Part shown: positions 1 through 7,538 of the stretch, piece by piece
Numbering within the stretch: position 1 is the stretch's first letter
Layout of the letters: each line of letters starts with the position of its first letter
DNA from: an uncultured Bacteroidales bacterium
GTDB lineage: Bacteria > Bacteroidota > Bacteroidia > Bacteroidales > UBA932
Direction: 5' to 3'
Assembly (NCBI GenBank): GCA_900318445.1
Contig: ONKO01000017.1
Coordinates: 1-38,537 of the forward strand
DNA: 38,537 nt
The notes under the pieces: model-generated
Seen by the model: only the letters and a program-made list of their open reading frames with translations
Database searches by the model: none
Told to the model about the DNA's origin: nothing
Translations under genes and position numbers: made by a program

Positions 1-18
1 GCATAAACCCAAAAAAAG

Positions 19-90
<72 letters not shown>

Positions 91-106
91 TTATCTTATG
101 TTTTGG

Positions 107-179
107 AGCGGAAAACGAGGTTCGAACTCGCGACCCTCAGCTTGGAAGGCTGATGCTCTACCAACTGAGCTACTTCCGC
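107..179 (-). tRNA. tRNA-Gly (anticodon TCC)
   Basis: On the minus strand the gene runs from GCGGAAGTAGCTCAGTTGG to an acceptor 3' arm TTTCCGC with discriminator T, typical of bacterial tRNA-Gly. The anticodon loop CTTCCAA sits in a CAGC/GCTG stem, giving TCC. The T loop GTTCGAA is intact. It is 73 nt long and CCA is not encoded. Confidence 0.95.
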
Positions 180-193
180 TTGAAATAGTTTTG

Positions 194-274
194 TGGGAGG
201 TGGTGGACTCGAACCACCGAACCCTGAGGGAGCGGATTTACAGTCCGCCGCAATTGCCACTATGCGAACCTCCC
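194..274 (-). tRNA. tRNA-Tyr (anticodon GTA)
   Basis: This is a class II tRNA of 81 nt on the minus strand, with a long variable arm (region of CTCCCTCAGGGTTCGG) as expected for tyrosine. The acceptor GGGAGGT pairs with ACCTCCC and the discriminator is A. The anticodon loop CTGTAAA in a GCGGA/TCCGC stem gives GTA. Confidence 0.95.
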
Positions 275-306
275 AATTTGCTTTTCAATATTTCAAAGCT
301 CCTTTG

Positions 307-380
307 AGCCGATAGAGGGATTCGAACCCACGACCCCGAGATTACAAATCACGTGCTCTGGCCAACTGAGCTATATCGGC
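307..380 (-). tRNA. tRNA-Thr (anticodon TGT)
   Basis: Minus-strand cloverleaf beginning GCCGATATAGCTCAGTTGG and ending in the matching TATCGGC arm with discriminator T. The anticodon loop TTTGTAA gives TGT. The anticodon stem (CGTGA/TCTCG) has one mismatched pair. It is the promoter-proximal member of the cluster. The order Thr(TGT)-Tyr-Gly-Thr(GGT) is the one commonly found just upstream of tuf in Bacteroidetes, so tuf is expected beyond the left edge (inference). Confidence 0.94.
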
Positions 381-412
381 GCTCTGTGAATCCTTCACCT
401 GCTGAAAGGACT

Positions 413-444
413 GCAAAGGTATGAACTTTTTTTGAATCCGCAAA
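413..444 (-). promoter_or_regulatory. Promoter of the tRNA cluster (Bacteroidetes -33/-7)
   Basis: On the minus strand TTTG (441-444) is followed after exactly 19 nt by TACCTTTGC (413-421). This is a perfect match to the Bacteroidetes primary-sigma consensus TTTG-N19-TAnnTTTG. The predicted transcription start lies about 30 nt before the first tRNA. The -33 box is only 6 nt from the dxs stop codon, so there is almost no room for a dxs terminator. Confidence 0.85.
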
Positions 445-450
445 ACTTTT

Positions 451-2319
451 TTAAATATTTTTCAACGTTTCTTTGATAAGTTCGCAGAGGGACTCCGTAT
501 CCAGGCCGCAGAGGGCGCGCTGGGCTTTCTGGGTATCCTGGTGGATGAAGACGTCGGGGATGCCTGCACCTTTTATAATAGGAGCATCGGCCTGCCCGGA
601 AAAATATTCGCTCACCGCGCCGAAAAGACCGCCCTTCAGGGCGCCGTCCTCCACGGTGATGATGCGCTTGCAGCGGGAGACTTCCTGGAGGATTTCCTCA
701 TCCAGCGGCTTTACAAAGCGCATGTCATACACGGCGACGGATTTTTCCGGGCATTTATTGGCCGCTTCCAACGCCCGGTTCACAACGGGACCGACTCCGA
801 GGATAGCGACATCGGCCCCGTCCTTTAATTTCTCGCCCCTGCCGATGGGGATAGCCTCGCAGGGGGCGTTTTTCCAGTCTGTGCCTTCGCCGATTCCGCG
901 GGGGTAGCGGATGATGAGGGGACCGCCTTCCAGGGAAAGGCCGGTGTACATGAGGCGTTTGAGTTCTGTCTCGTTACGCGGCGCGGCTACGGTGACGCCG
1001 GGGATACTGCGGTAGGCTGCCATATCGAAGCAGCCGTGGTGGGTGGCGCCGTCCTCCCCTACCAGGCCGGCACGGTCAAAGCAGAGTACTACGGGCAGGC
1101 CCTGCAGGGCTACGTCGTGGATAATGTTGTCGTAGGCACGCTGGGAGAAGGACGAATAGATATTGCAGTAGGGCTTGAGTCCGGCGGCGGCAAGGCCGGC
1201 CGAGAACGTAACGGCATGGCCTTCCTCGATACCTACGTCGAAGAATCGTCTGGGGAAGGCGGCGGCAAAGGCGGTCATGCCGCAGCCGCTGGCCATGGCG
1301 GGGGTGACACCCACCACCTTTTCGTCCATCCGGGCCAGTTCCGTGAGAACTTCTCCAAAAACGTCTTGATAACGCGAGACGGGGTAATTCGTCTTCACGC
1401 GCTCACCGGTTTCGGGGTTGAAACGGCCGGGGGCGTGCCAGACGGTGGGATTGGCCTCGGCGGGGGCGTAACCGCAGCCCTTACGTGTGTGGATGTGCAG
1501 AAGGCGCGGGCCGTGGAGGTTCTTGATGCGCTCCAGCGTAGCGGTCATCTGTTCCAGGTCGTTGCCGTCGATGGGGCCGAAATAGCGGAACCCCAGCGCC
1601 TCGAAAACGGCGCCGCCGCTGGAGCGTACCAGGTTGGACTTGGTGTCAATGACGCGCTTCTGGATCCAGTCACGGGTTTTTCCCTCTCCCATGGCGTTCC
1701 ACACCCTGTTTTTGAGACGGTTGTAGAAGGGATGGGTGGTGAGATTGAGAAGGTAGTTATGAACGCCTCCGGTGTTCTGGTCGATGGAGATATTGTTGTC
1801 GTTGAGGATGATGAGGATGTCGGCCTTGGAGGAGCCGGCGTTGTTAAGGCCCTCCCAGGCGAGGCCGCCGGTAAGGGCGCCGTCTCCGATAACGGCTACG
1901 GCCTTGTCTGCGCTGCCGGTAAGGCGCGCGGCCTCGGCAAAGCCCAGTGCGGCCGATATGGAAGTGGAAGAGTGACCGGCGCCAAAAGCGTCGTACGGGC
2001 TCTCGCTGCGTTTTGGGAAACCGCTGATACCATTTTTTTTGCGGTTGGCCTTGAAGGCTTCCCGCCGGCCGGTAAGGATTTTGTGGGCATAGGCCTGATG
2101 GCCCACGTCAAACACAATCTTGTCCTCAGGGGTGTTGTAGATGGTATGCAGCGCCACAATCAGTTCCACAGCACCCAGGCTGGAACCCAGATGCCCCGGA
2201 TTCACGGCGCAGCACTCCACCATATACCGGCGAAGCTCTGCGCACAATTGTTTGAGCTGACTCATGTCCAGACCTTTCAGGTCCTCGGGGCTGTTGATGG
2301 TTTCCAGAAGTTCGTACAT
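451..2319 (-). CDS. dxs: 1-deoxy-D-xylulose-5-phosphate synthase
   Basis: A thiamine-diphosphate enzyme that condenses pyruvate and glyceraldehyde 3-phosphate, the first step of the MEP isoprenoid pathway, in the cytosol. The 622-aa product shows the N-terminal VFDVGHQAYAHKILTGR block, the TPP-binding GDGALTGGLAWEGLNNAG motif, the transketolase central domain (GIEEGHAVTFSAGLA) and a C-terminal transketolase domain ending near ITVEDGALKGGLFGAV. Length fits the family (about 620-640). The frame stays open 49 codons further upstream to 2466, but that extension is translated repeat DNA. The start at MYELLETINSPEDL matches the family N-terminus and lies just after a -7 box, so I use 2319. The gene is followed directly by the tRNA promoter. 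A polyprenyl synthetase that would use its downstream products is encoded at 16648. Confidence 0.96.
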   Translation of the reverse strand: MYELLETINSPEDLKGLDMSQLKQLCAELRRYMVECCAVNPGHLGSSLGAVELIVALHTIYNTPEDKIVFDVGHQAYAHKILTGRREAFKANRKKNGISGFPKRSESPYDAFGAGHSSTSISAALGFAEAARLTGSADKAVAVIGDGALTGGLAWEGLNNAGSSKADILIILNDNNISIDQNTGGVHNYLLNLTTHPFYNRLKNRVWNAMGEGKTRDWIQKRVIDTKSNLVRSSGGAVFEALGFRYFGPIDGNDLEQMTATLERIKNLHGPRLLHIHTRKGCGYAPAEANPTVWHAPGRFNPETGERVKTNYPVSRYQDVFGEVLTELARMDEKVVGVTPAMASGCGMTAFAAAFPRRFFDVGIEEGHAVTFSAGLAAAGLKPYCNIYSSFSQRAYDNIIHDVALQGLPVVLCFDRAGLVGEDGATHHGCFDMAAYRSIPGVTVAAPRNETELKRLMYTGLSLEGGPLIIRYPRGIGEGTDWKNAPCEAIPIGRGEKLKDGADVAILGVGPVVNRALEAANKCPEKSVAVYDMRFVKPLDEEILQEVSRCKRIITVEDGALKGGLFGAVSEYFSGQADAPIIKGAGIPDVFIHQDTQKAQRALCGLDTESLCELIKETLKNI

Positions 2320-2325
2320 AGTGTA

Positions 2326-2356
2326 CAAAGGTAAGCATTTTTCGGGCAACCTCAAA
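2326..2356 (-). promoter_or_regulatory. dxs promoter, apparently leaderless
   Basis: On the minus strand TTTG (2353-2356), a 19-nt spacer, then TACCTTTG (2326-2333), a full consensus match. Only six bases (TACACT) separate the -7 box from the dxs ATG, so the mRNA would start within a few bases of the start codon. The -33 box lies at the outer, eroded edge of the first repeat unit of the neighbouring transposase array. Confidence 0.8.
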
Positions 2357-2437
2357 CTTAGCATTTTCGCCTTTTTTGTCCGATTTTGGAAACGGTTCAG
2401 CGCCAAATCGGACATTTTTGGCGTTTTTGTCCGATTT
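2351..2437 (+). repeat. Palindromic repeat unit U1 (RAYT-associated), upstream copy
   Basis: Two hairpin modules are joined by a spacer GGAAACGGTTCAGCGCC. The first (about 2351-2390) keeps its right arm TGTCCGATTTTGG, but the left arm is eroded. The second (2405-2437) is a perfect 10-bp palindrome: AAATCGGACA, a 13-nt loop TTTTTGGCGTTTT, then TGTCCGATTT. The same two-module layout recurs at 3555-3641 and, inverted, at 7539-7634. The unit lies between the divergent dxs and transposase genes. Further degenerate arms (CACGACA...GCGCGATTTG) are seen around 2453-2493. Confidence 0.85.
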
Positions 2438-2509
2438 TTCCCGAGGCGCTTCCCAAAACACGACATTTCGGCGGTTTTTGCGCGATTTGAGCCGGGCCTG
2501 TGAGAAACG

Positions 2510-2540
2510 CAATGCGGTTTTAGCCCCTAAAATCGCATTG
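2510..2540. repeat. 13-bp hairpin in the dxs-transposase intergenic region
   Basis: CAATGCGGTTTTA (2510-2522), loop GCCCC, TAAAATCGCATTG (2528-2540). The arms pair over 13 positions with one G-T wobble. It differs in sequence from the flanking palindromic family. Function is unknown; it could be a transposition end, a terminator-like structure without a clear T tract, or an operator. Confidence 0.6.
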
Positions 2541-2591
2541 TATTTGAACGGGAATCGGACATAGAACATTCTGTGACTGCGATTTTTACGA

Positions 2592-2638
2592 TTATCCGTT
2601 TCATTTTTGAAGAAACGGATAAGTGTTTCGAACTTTGC
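2592..2638 (+). promoter_or_regulatory. Transposase promoter overlapped by an 11-bp palindrome
   Basis: TTATCCGTTTC (2592-2602) and GAAACGGATAA (2612-2622) form a perfect 11-bp inverted repeat around a 9-nt loop. TTTG in that loop (2606-2609) is spaced 20 nt from GAACTTTGC (2630-2638), a one-base deviation from the -7 consensus. The transposase ATG follows after only three more bases. The palindrome therefore covers the -33 element, where a repressor or the transposase itself could bind (inference). Confidence 0.55.
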
Positions 2639-2641
2639 ATC

Positions 2642-3547
2642 ATGGGTAAAAGAGAAACATATCGCTCGTGGAGGAAGGGTTACTACCACTTAAGTACAGA
2701 CGGGCTGTCGGGCCGGGACATCTTTACGGATGCCTCTGAATTTGCGACCGGCAATATACTGCTGGGGCTTATTTCCGTCAAGTTCAATATTAAGATCTAT
2801 GCGCATTCACTCATGCCCAACCATATTCATCTGGCACTTAGCGGAACTGGAGCAGATTGTGTCCAGGCATTCGATTACCTGAAGAGGAAACTATCGGCCA
2901 TGATGAAGCGTTCGGGGCGGGACCCGTTACCGGAGGACTACGGATTCAACCTGGAGCCGGTCGAGACGCCCGAAAAGATGCAAGGTGAGATTATCTATAT
3001 CCTAAGGAATGCTTTGGAGAAGGGGCTTGGGATGGTGGGCTCCTACTTGTGGGATTCCGGTTGGATGTACTATTCGAAGGAGTGGCCGGCCCTACTCGGC
3101 TGCGACTCTTCTTTCAAACTCTCCCAGCGGGAACTCACAAGACGGATAGGCGGTGTGGAGGATATTCCATCCAACTGGCAGTTCCACCCGTATCTGGGGC
3201 TAAATCCTTATTGCTTTGTGGACACATCGCTCGTCCATCAGCTGTTTCCTTCACCCAAGGACCTCCAGACTGCCCTGGTAAAAGACTACGAGGTTCAGTT
3301 CCAAATTGCACGTCGCCTGGGCGAACTCTCCTCTTTCAACAAAACCGAAATGGAGAGCATGGTAACCCAAATCCTGAACAGGTGTTTTGACGGCCGGCCC
3401 CTCAAAGCGCTCTCGGATGATGACAAAGCCAAACTCACCATTATCCTCCATCGTGAACTGGGCTGGAACTCCTATCAAATCTCTACCACCATCTATATAA
3501 AGGAAAAGACCATCCGCCAGCTCCTCTCCTCCAAAGAACTTCGTTAA
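2642..3547 (+). CDS. REP-associated tyrosine transposase-like protein (Y1/HUH)
   Basis: A 301-aa Y1_Tnp-family protein. It carries the HUH metal-binding motif MPNHIHLAL (His61, His63) and a candidate catalytic Tyr119 in IIYILRNALEKGL, equivalent to the YxxxNP-type helix of RAYT proteins. A YLWDSGWMYYS block follows. Residues from about 150 form an extension beyond the usual 150-220 aa RAYT size. It ends in a segment (GWNSYQISTTIYIKEKTIRQLL) that resembles a helix-turn-helix. Such enzymes nick and join single-stranded DNA at palindromic repeats and are normally single-copy and domesticated. Matching palindromes flank the gene and recur nearby. The frame is open from 2573, but family similarity begins at MGKRETYRSW, three bases past a -7-like box, so 2642 is chosen. 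Confidence 0.82.
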   Translation: MGKRETYRSWRKGYYHLSTDGLSGRDIFTDASEFATGNILLGLISVKFNIKIYAHSLMPNHIHLALSGTGADCVQAFDYLKRKLSAMMKRSGRDPLPEDYGFNLEPVETPEKMQGEIIYILRNALEKGLGMVGSYLWDSGWMYYSKEWPALLGCDSSFKLSQRELTRRIGGVEDIPSNWQFHPYLGLNPYCFVDTSLVHQLFPSPKDLQTALVKDYEVQFQIARRLGELSSFNKTEMESMVTQILNRCFDGRPLKALSDDDKAKLTIILHRELGWNSYQISTTIYIKEKTIRQLLSSKELR

Positions 3548-3554
3548 TCCTTCT

Positions 3555-3641
3555 CCAAAATCCGACATTTTTGGCAATTTTGTCCGATTTTGGAAACGAC
3601 TCAGCGCCAAATCGGACAAAAACGCCAAAAATGTCCGATTT
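3555..3641 (+). repeat. Palindromic repeat unit U2 (RAYT-associated), downstream copy
   Basis: It starts 7 bp after the transposase stop. Module one (3555-3593) has arms CCAAAATCCGACA and TGTCCGATTTTGG, 13 bp with one mismatch. Module two (3609-3641) is the 10-bp palindrome AAATCGGACA/TGTCCGATTT with loop AAAACGCCAAAAA, the exact reverse complement of the upstream copy at 2405-2437. The spacer between modules is GAAACGACTCAGCGCC. Its hairpins may also terminate transposase transcription. Confidence 0.88.
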
Positions 3642-3715
3642 CACCCGCGTGGTTGGCGTTTCAAAATAAAATACTTAATTTAGCGGTCTAAAATAAACAG
3701 ACCTTAAGAAGTATT

Positions 3716-5341
3716 ATGGCAGATTCTATCAAAACTACCCTCCGTGATTCGGCCGCGATGCGCTGGACAGCCCTGCTGCTCCTGGCCCTGGCCATGTTCT
3801 GCAGTTACATCTTCATGGACATCCTGTCTCCCATCAAGGACCTGATGCAGGAGACCCGCGGGTGGGACAGCGCCGCATTCGGCCGCGAAGAAGGAGCCGA
3901 GGTATTCCTCAACGTGTACGTCTTCTTCCTCATTTTCGCCGGCATCATCCTGGATAAAATGGGCGTCCGCTTCACGGCCGTCCTCTCCGGTGCCGTGATG
4001 CTGTTTGGCGGTATTATCAAGTATTACGCTGTGAGCGAGGCCTTCCTGGGCTCCGGCATCGAAGCCTGGTTCACTACCCATCTTAACTGGAACGGCAACC
4101 TGCCCATCCTCGGAGACGTACTTCCCTTCGTGGACGGCATGCCGGCATCGGCCAAACTGGCCGCACTCGGCTTCATGTTCTTCGGTACCGGCTGCGAGAT
4201 GGCCGGCATCACCGTAAGCCGCGGTATTGTAAAGTGGTTCAAAGGCCGTGAGACGGCGCTGGCCATGGGCTCCGAGATGGCGCTGGCCCGCCTGGGCGTT
4301 GCCACCTGCATGATCTTCAGCCCCTTCTTTGCCAAGCTCGGCGGCAGCGTGGAAGTTTCCCGCAGCGTTGCCTTTGGCGTGGTGCTCCTTTGCATTGCCC
4401 TTATCATGACCATCGTTTACTTCTTCATGGACAAGAAGCTGGACGCCCAGACCGGCGAGGCCGAAGAAAAAGACGACCCCTTCAAGATCAGCGACCTTGG
4501 CAAGATCTTCACCAGCCAGGGCTTCTGGCTGGTCGCCCTCCTGTGCGTGCTCTACTACAGCGCTATCTTCCCCTTCCAGAAGTATGCCGTGAACATGCTG
4601 CAGTGCAACCTTACGCTCAACCCCGCCGAGGCCGGCACCTTCTGGGCCAGCAATACGGTTACTATTGTCCAGTACGTCATTATGCTGCTTGTGGCCGTCT
4701 GCGCTTTCTCCAGCAACTTCTCCAAGCAGAAAGGCCTCAAGTACGGCCTCATGGGCGTTGCCATCGCGGCCCTCATCGTGTACTGCTACATGGGTTACAT
4801 GCGCGGAACCGCAGAGACCATCTTTGCCGTGTTCCCGCTCCTGGCCGTGGCCATTACCCCTATCCTCGGCAACTATGTAGACCACAAGGGCAAGGCTGCC
4901 ACCATGCTCATGCTGGGCTCCATCCTCCTCGTAGTCTGCCACCTCACATTCGCCTTCATCCTGCCTGCCTTCAAGGGTAACGCAGTAGGTGGAACCGCCG
5001 TGGCCTATATCACTATCCTGGTACTCGGCGCCAGCTTCTCGCTGGTTCCCGCAGCCCTCTGGCCTTCCGTTCCCAAGCTGGTGGACGAAAAGATTATCGG
5101 ATCGGCCTACGCCGCCATCTTCTGGATCCAGAACATCGGCCTGGGTCTGTTCCCCACCCTCATCGGCAATGTGCTGGACAGCACCAACGCCGCCGGCACC
5201 GCTGCCCACGACCTCGATTACACCTGGGCACTTGTGATGCTGGCCGCACTGGGCATCGCCGCCCTGCTCATCTCGGTTTACCTTCGCGTGGTAGACAAGA
5301 AGAAGGGATACGGTCTGGAACTTCCCAACATCCAGGATTAG
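3716..5341 (+). CDS. Major facilitator superfamily transporter, MFSD1-like (first of two)
   Basis: A 541-aa polytopic inner-membrane carrier with roughly twelve hydrophobic segments. It shows MFS loop motifs such as LDKMGVRF after TM2 and RGIVKWFKGRETALAMG between TM4 and TM5. A charged central loop (about residues 235-260, AQTGEAEEKDDPFK) separates the two halves. The motif SLVPAALWPSVPKLV near residues 440-455 resembles the MFSD1 group, whose animal member exports dipeptides from lysosomes. The bacterial substrate is not known. A paralogue follows one base after the stop and an SDR gene follows that, suggesting one operon. The upstream region has only a weak -7-like TAATTTAG (3676-3683). 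The palindromic unit U2 ends 75 bp before the start. Confidence 0.85.
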   Translation: MADSIKTTLRDSAAMRWTALLLLALAMFCSYIFMDILSPIKDLMQETRGWDSAAFGREEGAEVFLNVYVFFLIFAGIILDKMGVRFTAVLSGAVMLFGGIIKYYAVSEAFLGSGIEAWFTTHLNWNGNLPILGDVLPFVDGMPASAKLAALGFMFFGTGCEMAGITVSRGIVKWFKGRETALAMGSEMALARLGVATCMIFSPFFAKLGGSVEVSRSVAFGVVLLCIALIMTIVYFFMDKKLDAQTGEAEEKDDPFKISDLGKIFTSQGFWLVALLCVLYYSAIFPFQKYAVNMLQCNLTLNPAEAGTFWASNTVTIVQYVIMLLVAVCAFSSNFSKQKGLKYGLMGVAIAALIVYCYMGYMRGTAETIFAVFPLLAVAITPILGNYVDHKGKAATMLMLGSILLVVCHLTFAFILPAFKGNAVGGTAVAYITILVLGASFSLVPAALWPSVPKLVDEKIIGSAYAAIFWIQNIGLGLFPTLIGNVLDSTNAAGTAAHDLDYTWALVMLAALGIAALLISVYLRVVDKKKGYGLELPNIQD

Positions 5342-5342
5342 C

Positions 5343-6710
5343 ATGGCCGCCACTACTCAGCAGAAATTCTACAGGTCAGCAGCTTGGTTGGTGCTGGCCT
5401 GTTTGGTAGTACCCATGTTCGCATCGTACTACTTTGACGATATGTTCTCCAGCATCTCGTATCTGTTCGAAGATGCTTCCCTTACGCAGCTGGGCTGGGA
5501 CGCCGCCGGTTACGGACTGTATGCCAGCGGATACAGCGTGCTGTGCGTCTTTGGCGGCCTCGTCATCGGCGGTATCCTCCTGGACAAATGGGGTGTCCGC
5601 TTTTCCGGCAGCCTGTTTGTGATCATGATGGCCGGCGGTGCCGGACTGGTGCTGTGGGCCCTTCTCAGCGGGTCATCGGCCTCCCTTACCCTGGCCTACG
5701 TAGGCGTCATGCTCTTCGGGCTGGGCAGTGAGATTGCCGGTACCGCCGTCACGCGAAGCATCGCCCGGTGGTTCAAAGGCGGGCCGATGGCCTTCGCCAT
5801 GGGCGTCCAGCTGGCTGTCGCCAGGCTGGGCACCGCCTTCGCGCTGGTGCTGTCCCCGAAGCTGGTCCAGGAGCAGGCCGGTCATGTTTACACCCTGGCC
5901 GAAACCGCTCGCCCCGCCGTGGTGGGCATGGGCCTGATGGCGCTGGGCCTTATCCTGTGGGCCGTGTTCGTGGCCCTCGATGCATCGGCTGGAAAAAAGC
6001 GCCACGAAGAGCGCGAAACCCTGAAGACAAAAACCCCCGACAGCGCCTCCGAGCCTGCCGGTTCCCCCGAAGACGAATTCCGTTTCTCGGACGTTATCAA
6101 AGTGCTGGGAAACCGCAATTTCTGGCTGCTGGGACTGCTGTGTGTCCTCTTCTACAGCAGCGTCATCGCGTTCAAGAAGTTCGCGGGCGCCATCCTTATC
6201 CCCCGTTTTGACATCCCTGCCCAGACGGCCGGCTGGATGATTTCCATGCTGCCGTTCTCCACGGTGGTATTTGCTCCGCTTTTTGGTATCCTCGTTGATA
6301 AAGTGGGGCATGGAACCCGCTGGATGTTGGCAGGCGCTGTCCTGGCCCTGGTGGCTCATGTCCTGCTGGCTTTTGCTCCGGCCGGGGTACCGTTCTGGGG
6401 CTACCTGGCCATGGTGCTGCTGGGCTTTGGCTACTCGCTGGTTCCCGCCGCCCTTTGGCCTTCTGTCCCCAAGATTGTGCCGGACAAGGTGCTGGGCACC
6501 ACCTACGCCCTCATCAACTGGGTGCAGAACCTGGGGCTTCTGAGTTTCAAGTGGCTCTCGGGCGTCATCCTGGGAACGGGCTCCGAGGGGCCTGTCCATG
6601 TGGAAATGATGTTCAGCGCCCTGTGTGTGCTGGCTGTTGCGGTGGCGGTGATTTTCCGCCGTACGTCGGCCCGTCATCCCGAATTACAGTTAGACAAAGC
6701 CAACCGATGA
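5343..6710 (+). CDS. Major facilitator superfamily transporter, MFSD1-like (second of two)
   Basis: A 455-aa membrane carrier, paralogous to the preceding gene. The shared signatures are LDKWGVRF, SIARWFKGGPMAFAMG, the FRFSDVIKVLGNRNFWLLGLLCVLFYSS segment after a charged central loop, and YSLVPAALWPSVPKIVPDKVLGTTYALINWVQNLGL near the C-terminus. It is about 85 residues shorter than its neighbour, mainly in periplasmic and central loops. The start lies one base after the upstream stop and its stop overlaps the next start (ATGA). The two proteins may form a heterodimer or carry different substrates. Function beyond MFS transport is not evident. Confidence 0.85.
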   Translation: MAATTQQKFYRSAAWLVLACLVVPMFASYYFDDMFSSISYLFEDASLTQLGWDAAGYGLYASGYSVLCVFGGLVIGGILLDKWGVRFSGSLFVIMMAGGAGLVLWALLSGSSASLTLAYVGVMLFGLGSEIAGTAVTRSIARWFKGGPMAFAMGVQLAVARLGTAFALVLSPKLVQEQAGHVYTLAETARPAVVGMGLMALGLILWAVFVALDASAGKKRHEERETLKTKTPDSASEPAGSPEDEFRFSDVIKVLGNRNFWLLGLLCVLFYSSVIAFKKFAGAILIPRFDIPAQTAGWMISMLPFSTVVFAPLFGILVDKVGHGTRWMLAGAVLALVAHVLLAFAPAGVPFWGYLAMVLLGFGYSLVPAALWPSVPKIVPDKVLGTTYALINWVQNLGLLSFKWLSGVILGTGSEGPVHVEMMFSALCVLAVAVAVIFRRTSARHPELQLDKANR

Positions 6711-7522
6711 TCGTTCTTGTTACAGGTGCCAGCAGTGGCATCGGCTACTCGTCGGCCATCAACCTGGCCGACAAGGGGCACAAGGTATATGCCGCCGCCC
6801 GGCGCATGGAGCGCATGGAGCCCCTGCGCGAATATGGTATCGTTCCCGTTTCGCTGGACGTCACCTCGGAGGAATCCATGCAAGCGTGCATCGACGGCAT
6901 CCTCTCTGCCGAAGGCCGCATTGACGTGCTGGTGAACAATGCCGGCTACGGCTACTTCGGCGCCGTGGAGAATGTTTCCATGCCGGAAGCACGCCGCCAG
7001 CTGGAAGTAAACGTGTTTGGCCTGGCCCGTCTCACGCAGCTGGTCCTGCCCTCCATGCGCGAACACGGCTTTGGCCGCATTGTGAATGTGGGCTCCGTCG
7101 CCGGCCGCATTGTGCTGCCCTTCGGCGGCTGGTACCACGTGTCCAAGTACGCGGTAGAGGCGCTCTCGGATGCACTCCGTATTGAGGTGAAGCCTTTTGG
7201 CATTGATGTCGTCCTCATCGAGCCCGGCGGCATCGGCACCGAATGGGGCAACATTGCGGCCGACCACCTCGAGGAATCGTGTGCAGGCACGCCCTATGCG
7301 GCATCGGCCCAAAAGGAAGCGCGCCTGATGCACTTCGCCTACTCCGGCAAGTACCTCTCTGGCCCCAAGGTGGTTTCCCGCGCCATTTCCCGCGCCGTAA
7401 ACGCCCGCCATCCCCGCCACCGCTACCACCCGGGCACCGGCTCATACTTCCTGCTGTGGCTCCACGCCCTGCTTCCTGCCCGCTGGTGGGATTCGCTCAT
7501 GCGCTGGGCCGTAAAAGCATAG
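6707..7522 (+). CDS. Short-chain dehydrogenase/reductase (classical SDR)
   Basis: A 271-aa NAD(P)-dependent oxidoreductase of the classical SDR family. It has the cofactor motif TGASSGIG (from residue 6), NNAGYGYFG, the catalytic serine in NVGSVAGR and the active-site YHVSK. The C-terminal tail (GTGSYFLLWLHALLPARWWDSLMRW) is hydrophobic and could touch the membrane, a pattern seen in SDRs acting on lipids or steroids. The ATG overlaps the stop of the preceding MFS gene, so translational coupling is likely. The frame is open upstream inside the MFS gene, but MIVLVTGASSGIG is the normal family N-terminus. The substrate is unknown. The gene ends 16 bp before palindromic unit U3. Confidence 0.9.
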   Translation: MIVLVTGASSGIGYSSAINLADKGHKVYAAARRMERMEPLREYGIVPVSLDVTSEESMQACIDGILSAEGRIDVLVNNAGYGYFGAVENVSMPEARRQLEVNVFGLARLTQLVLPSMREHGFGRIVNVGSVAGRIVLPFGGWYHVSKYAVEALSDALRIEVKPFGIDVVLIEPGGIGTEWGNIAADHLEESCAGTPYAASAQKEARLMHFAYSGKYLSGPKVVSRAISRAVNARHPRHRYHPGTGSYFLLWLHALLPARWWDSLMRWAVKA

Positions 7523-7538
7523 CGCAACGTCTCATAAG

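Noticed and set aside
1036-2334. Long open frame on the plus strand across dxs (432 codons)
   Set aside because: It is antisense to a full-length dxs with all motifs. Its Gly/Val-rich composition is a shadow of GC-rich codon usage, and no promoter or family match is seen.
3685-3702. Small hairpin GGTCT/AGACC before the first MFS gene as a riboswitch
   Set aside because: Five base pairs with a 9-nt A-rich loop is too little structure, and no known aptamer motif is seen.
3704-5353. 549-codon minus-strand frame opposite the first MFS gene
   Set aside because: It is a mirror frame of a hydrophobic protein (rich in His, Gly and Glu). The plus strand has clear MFS motifs and operon spacing.
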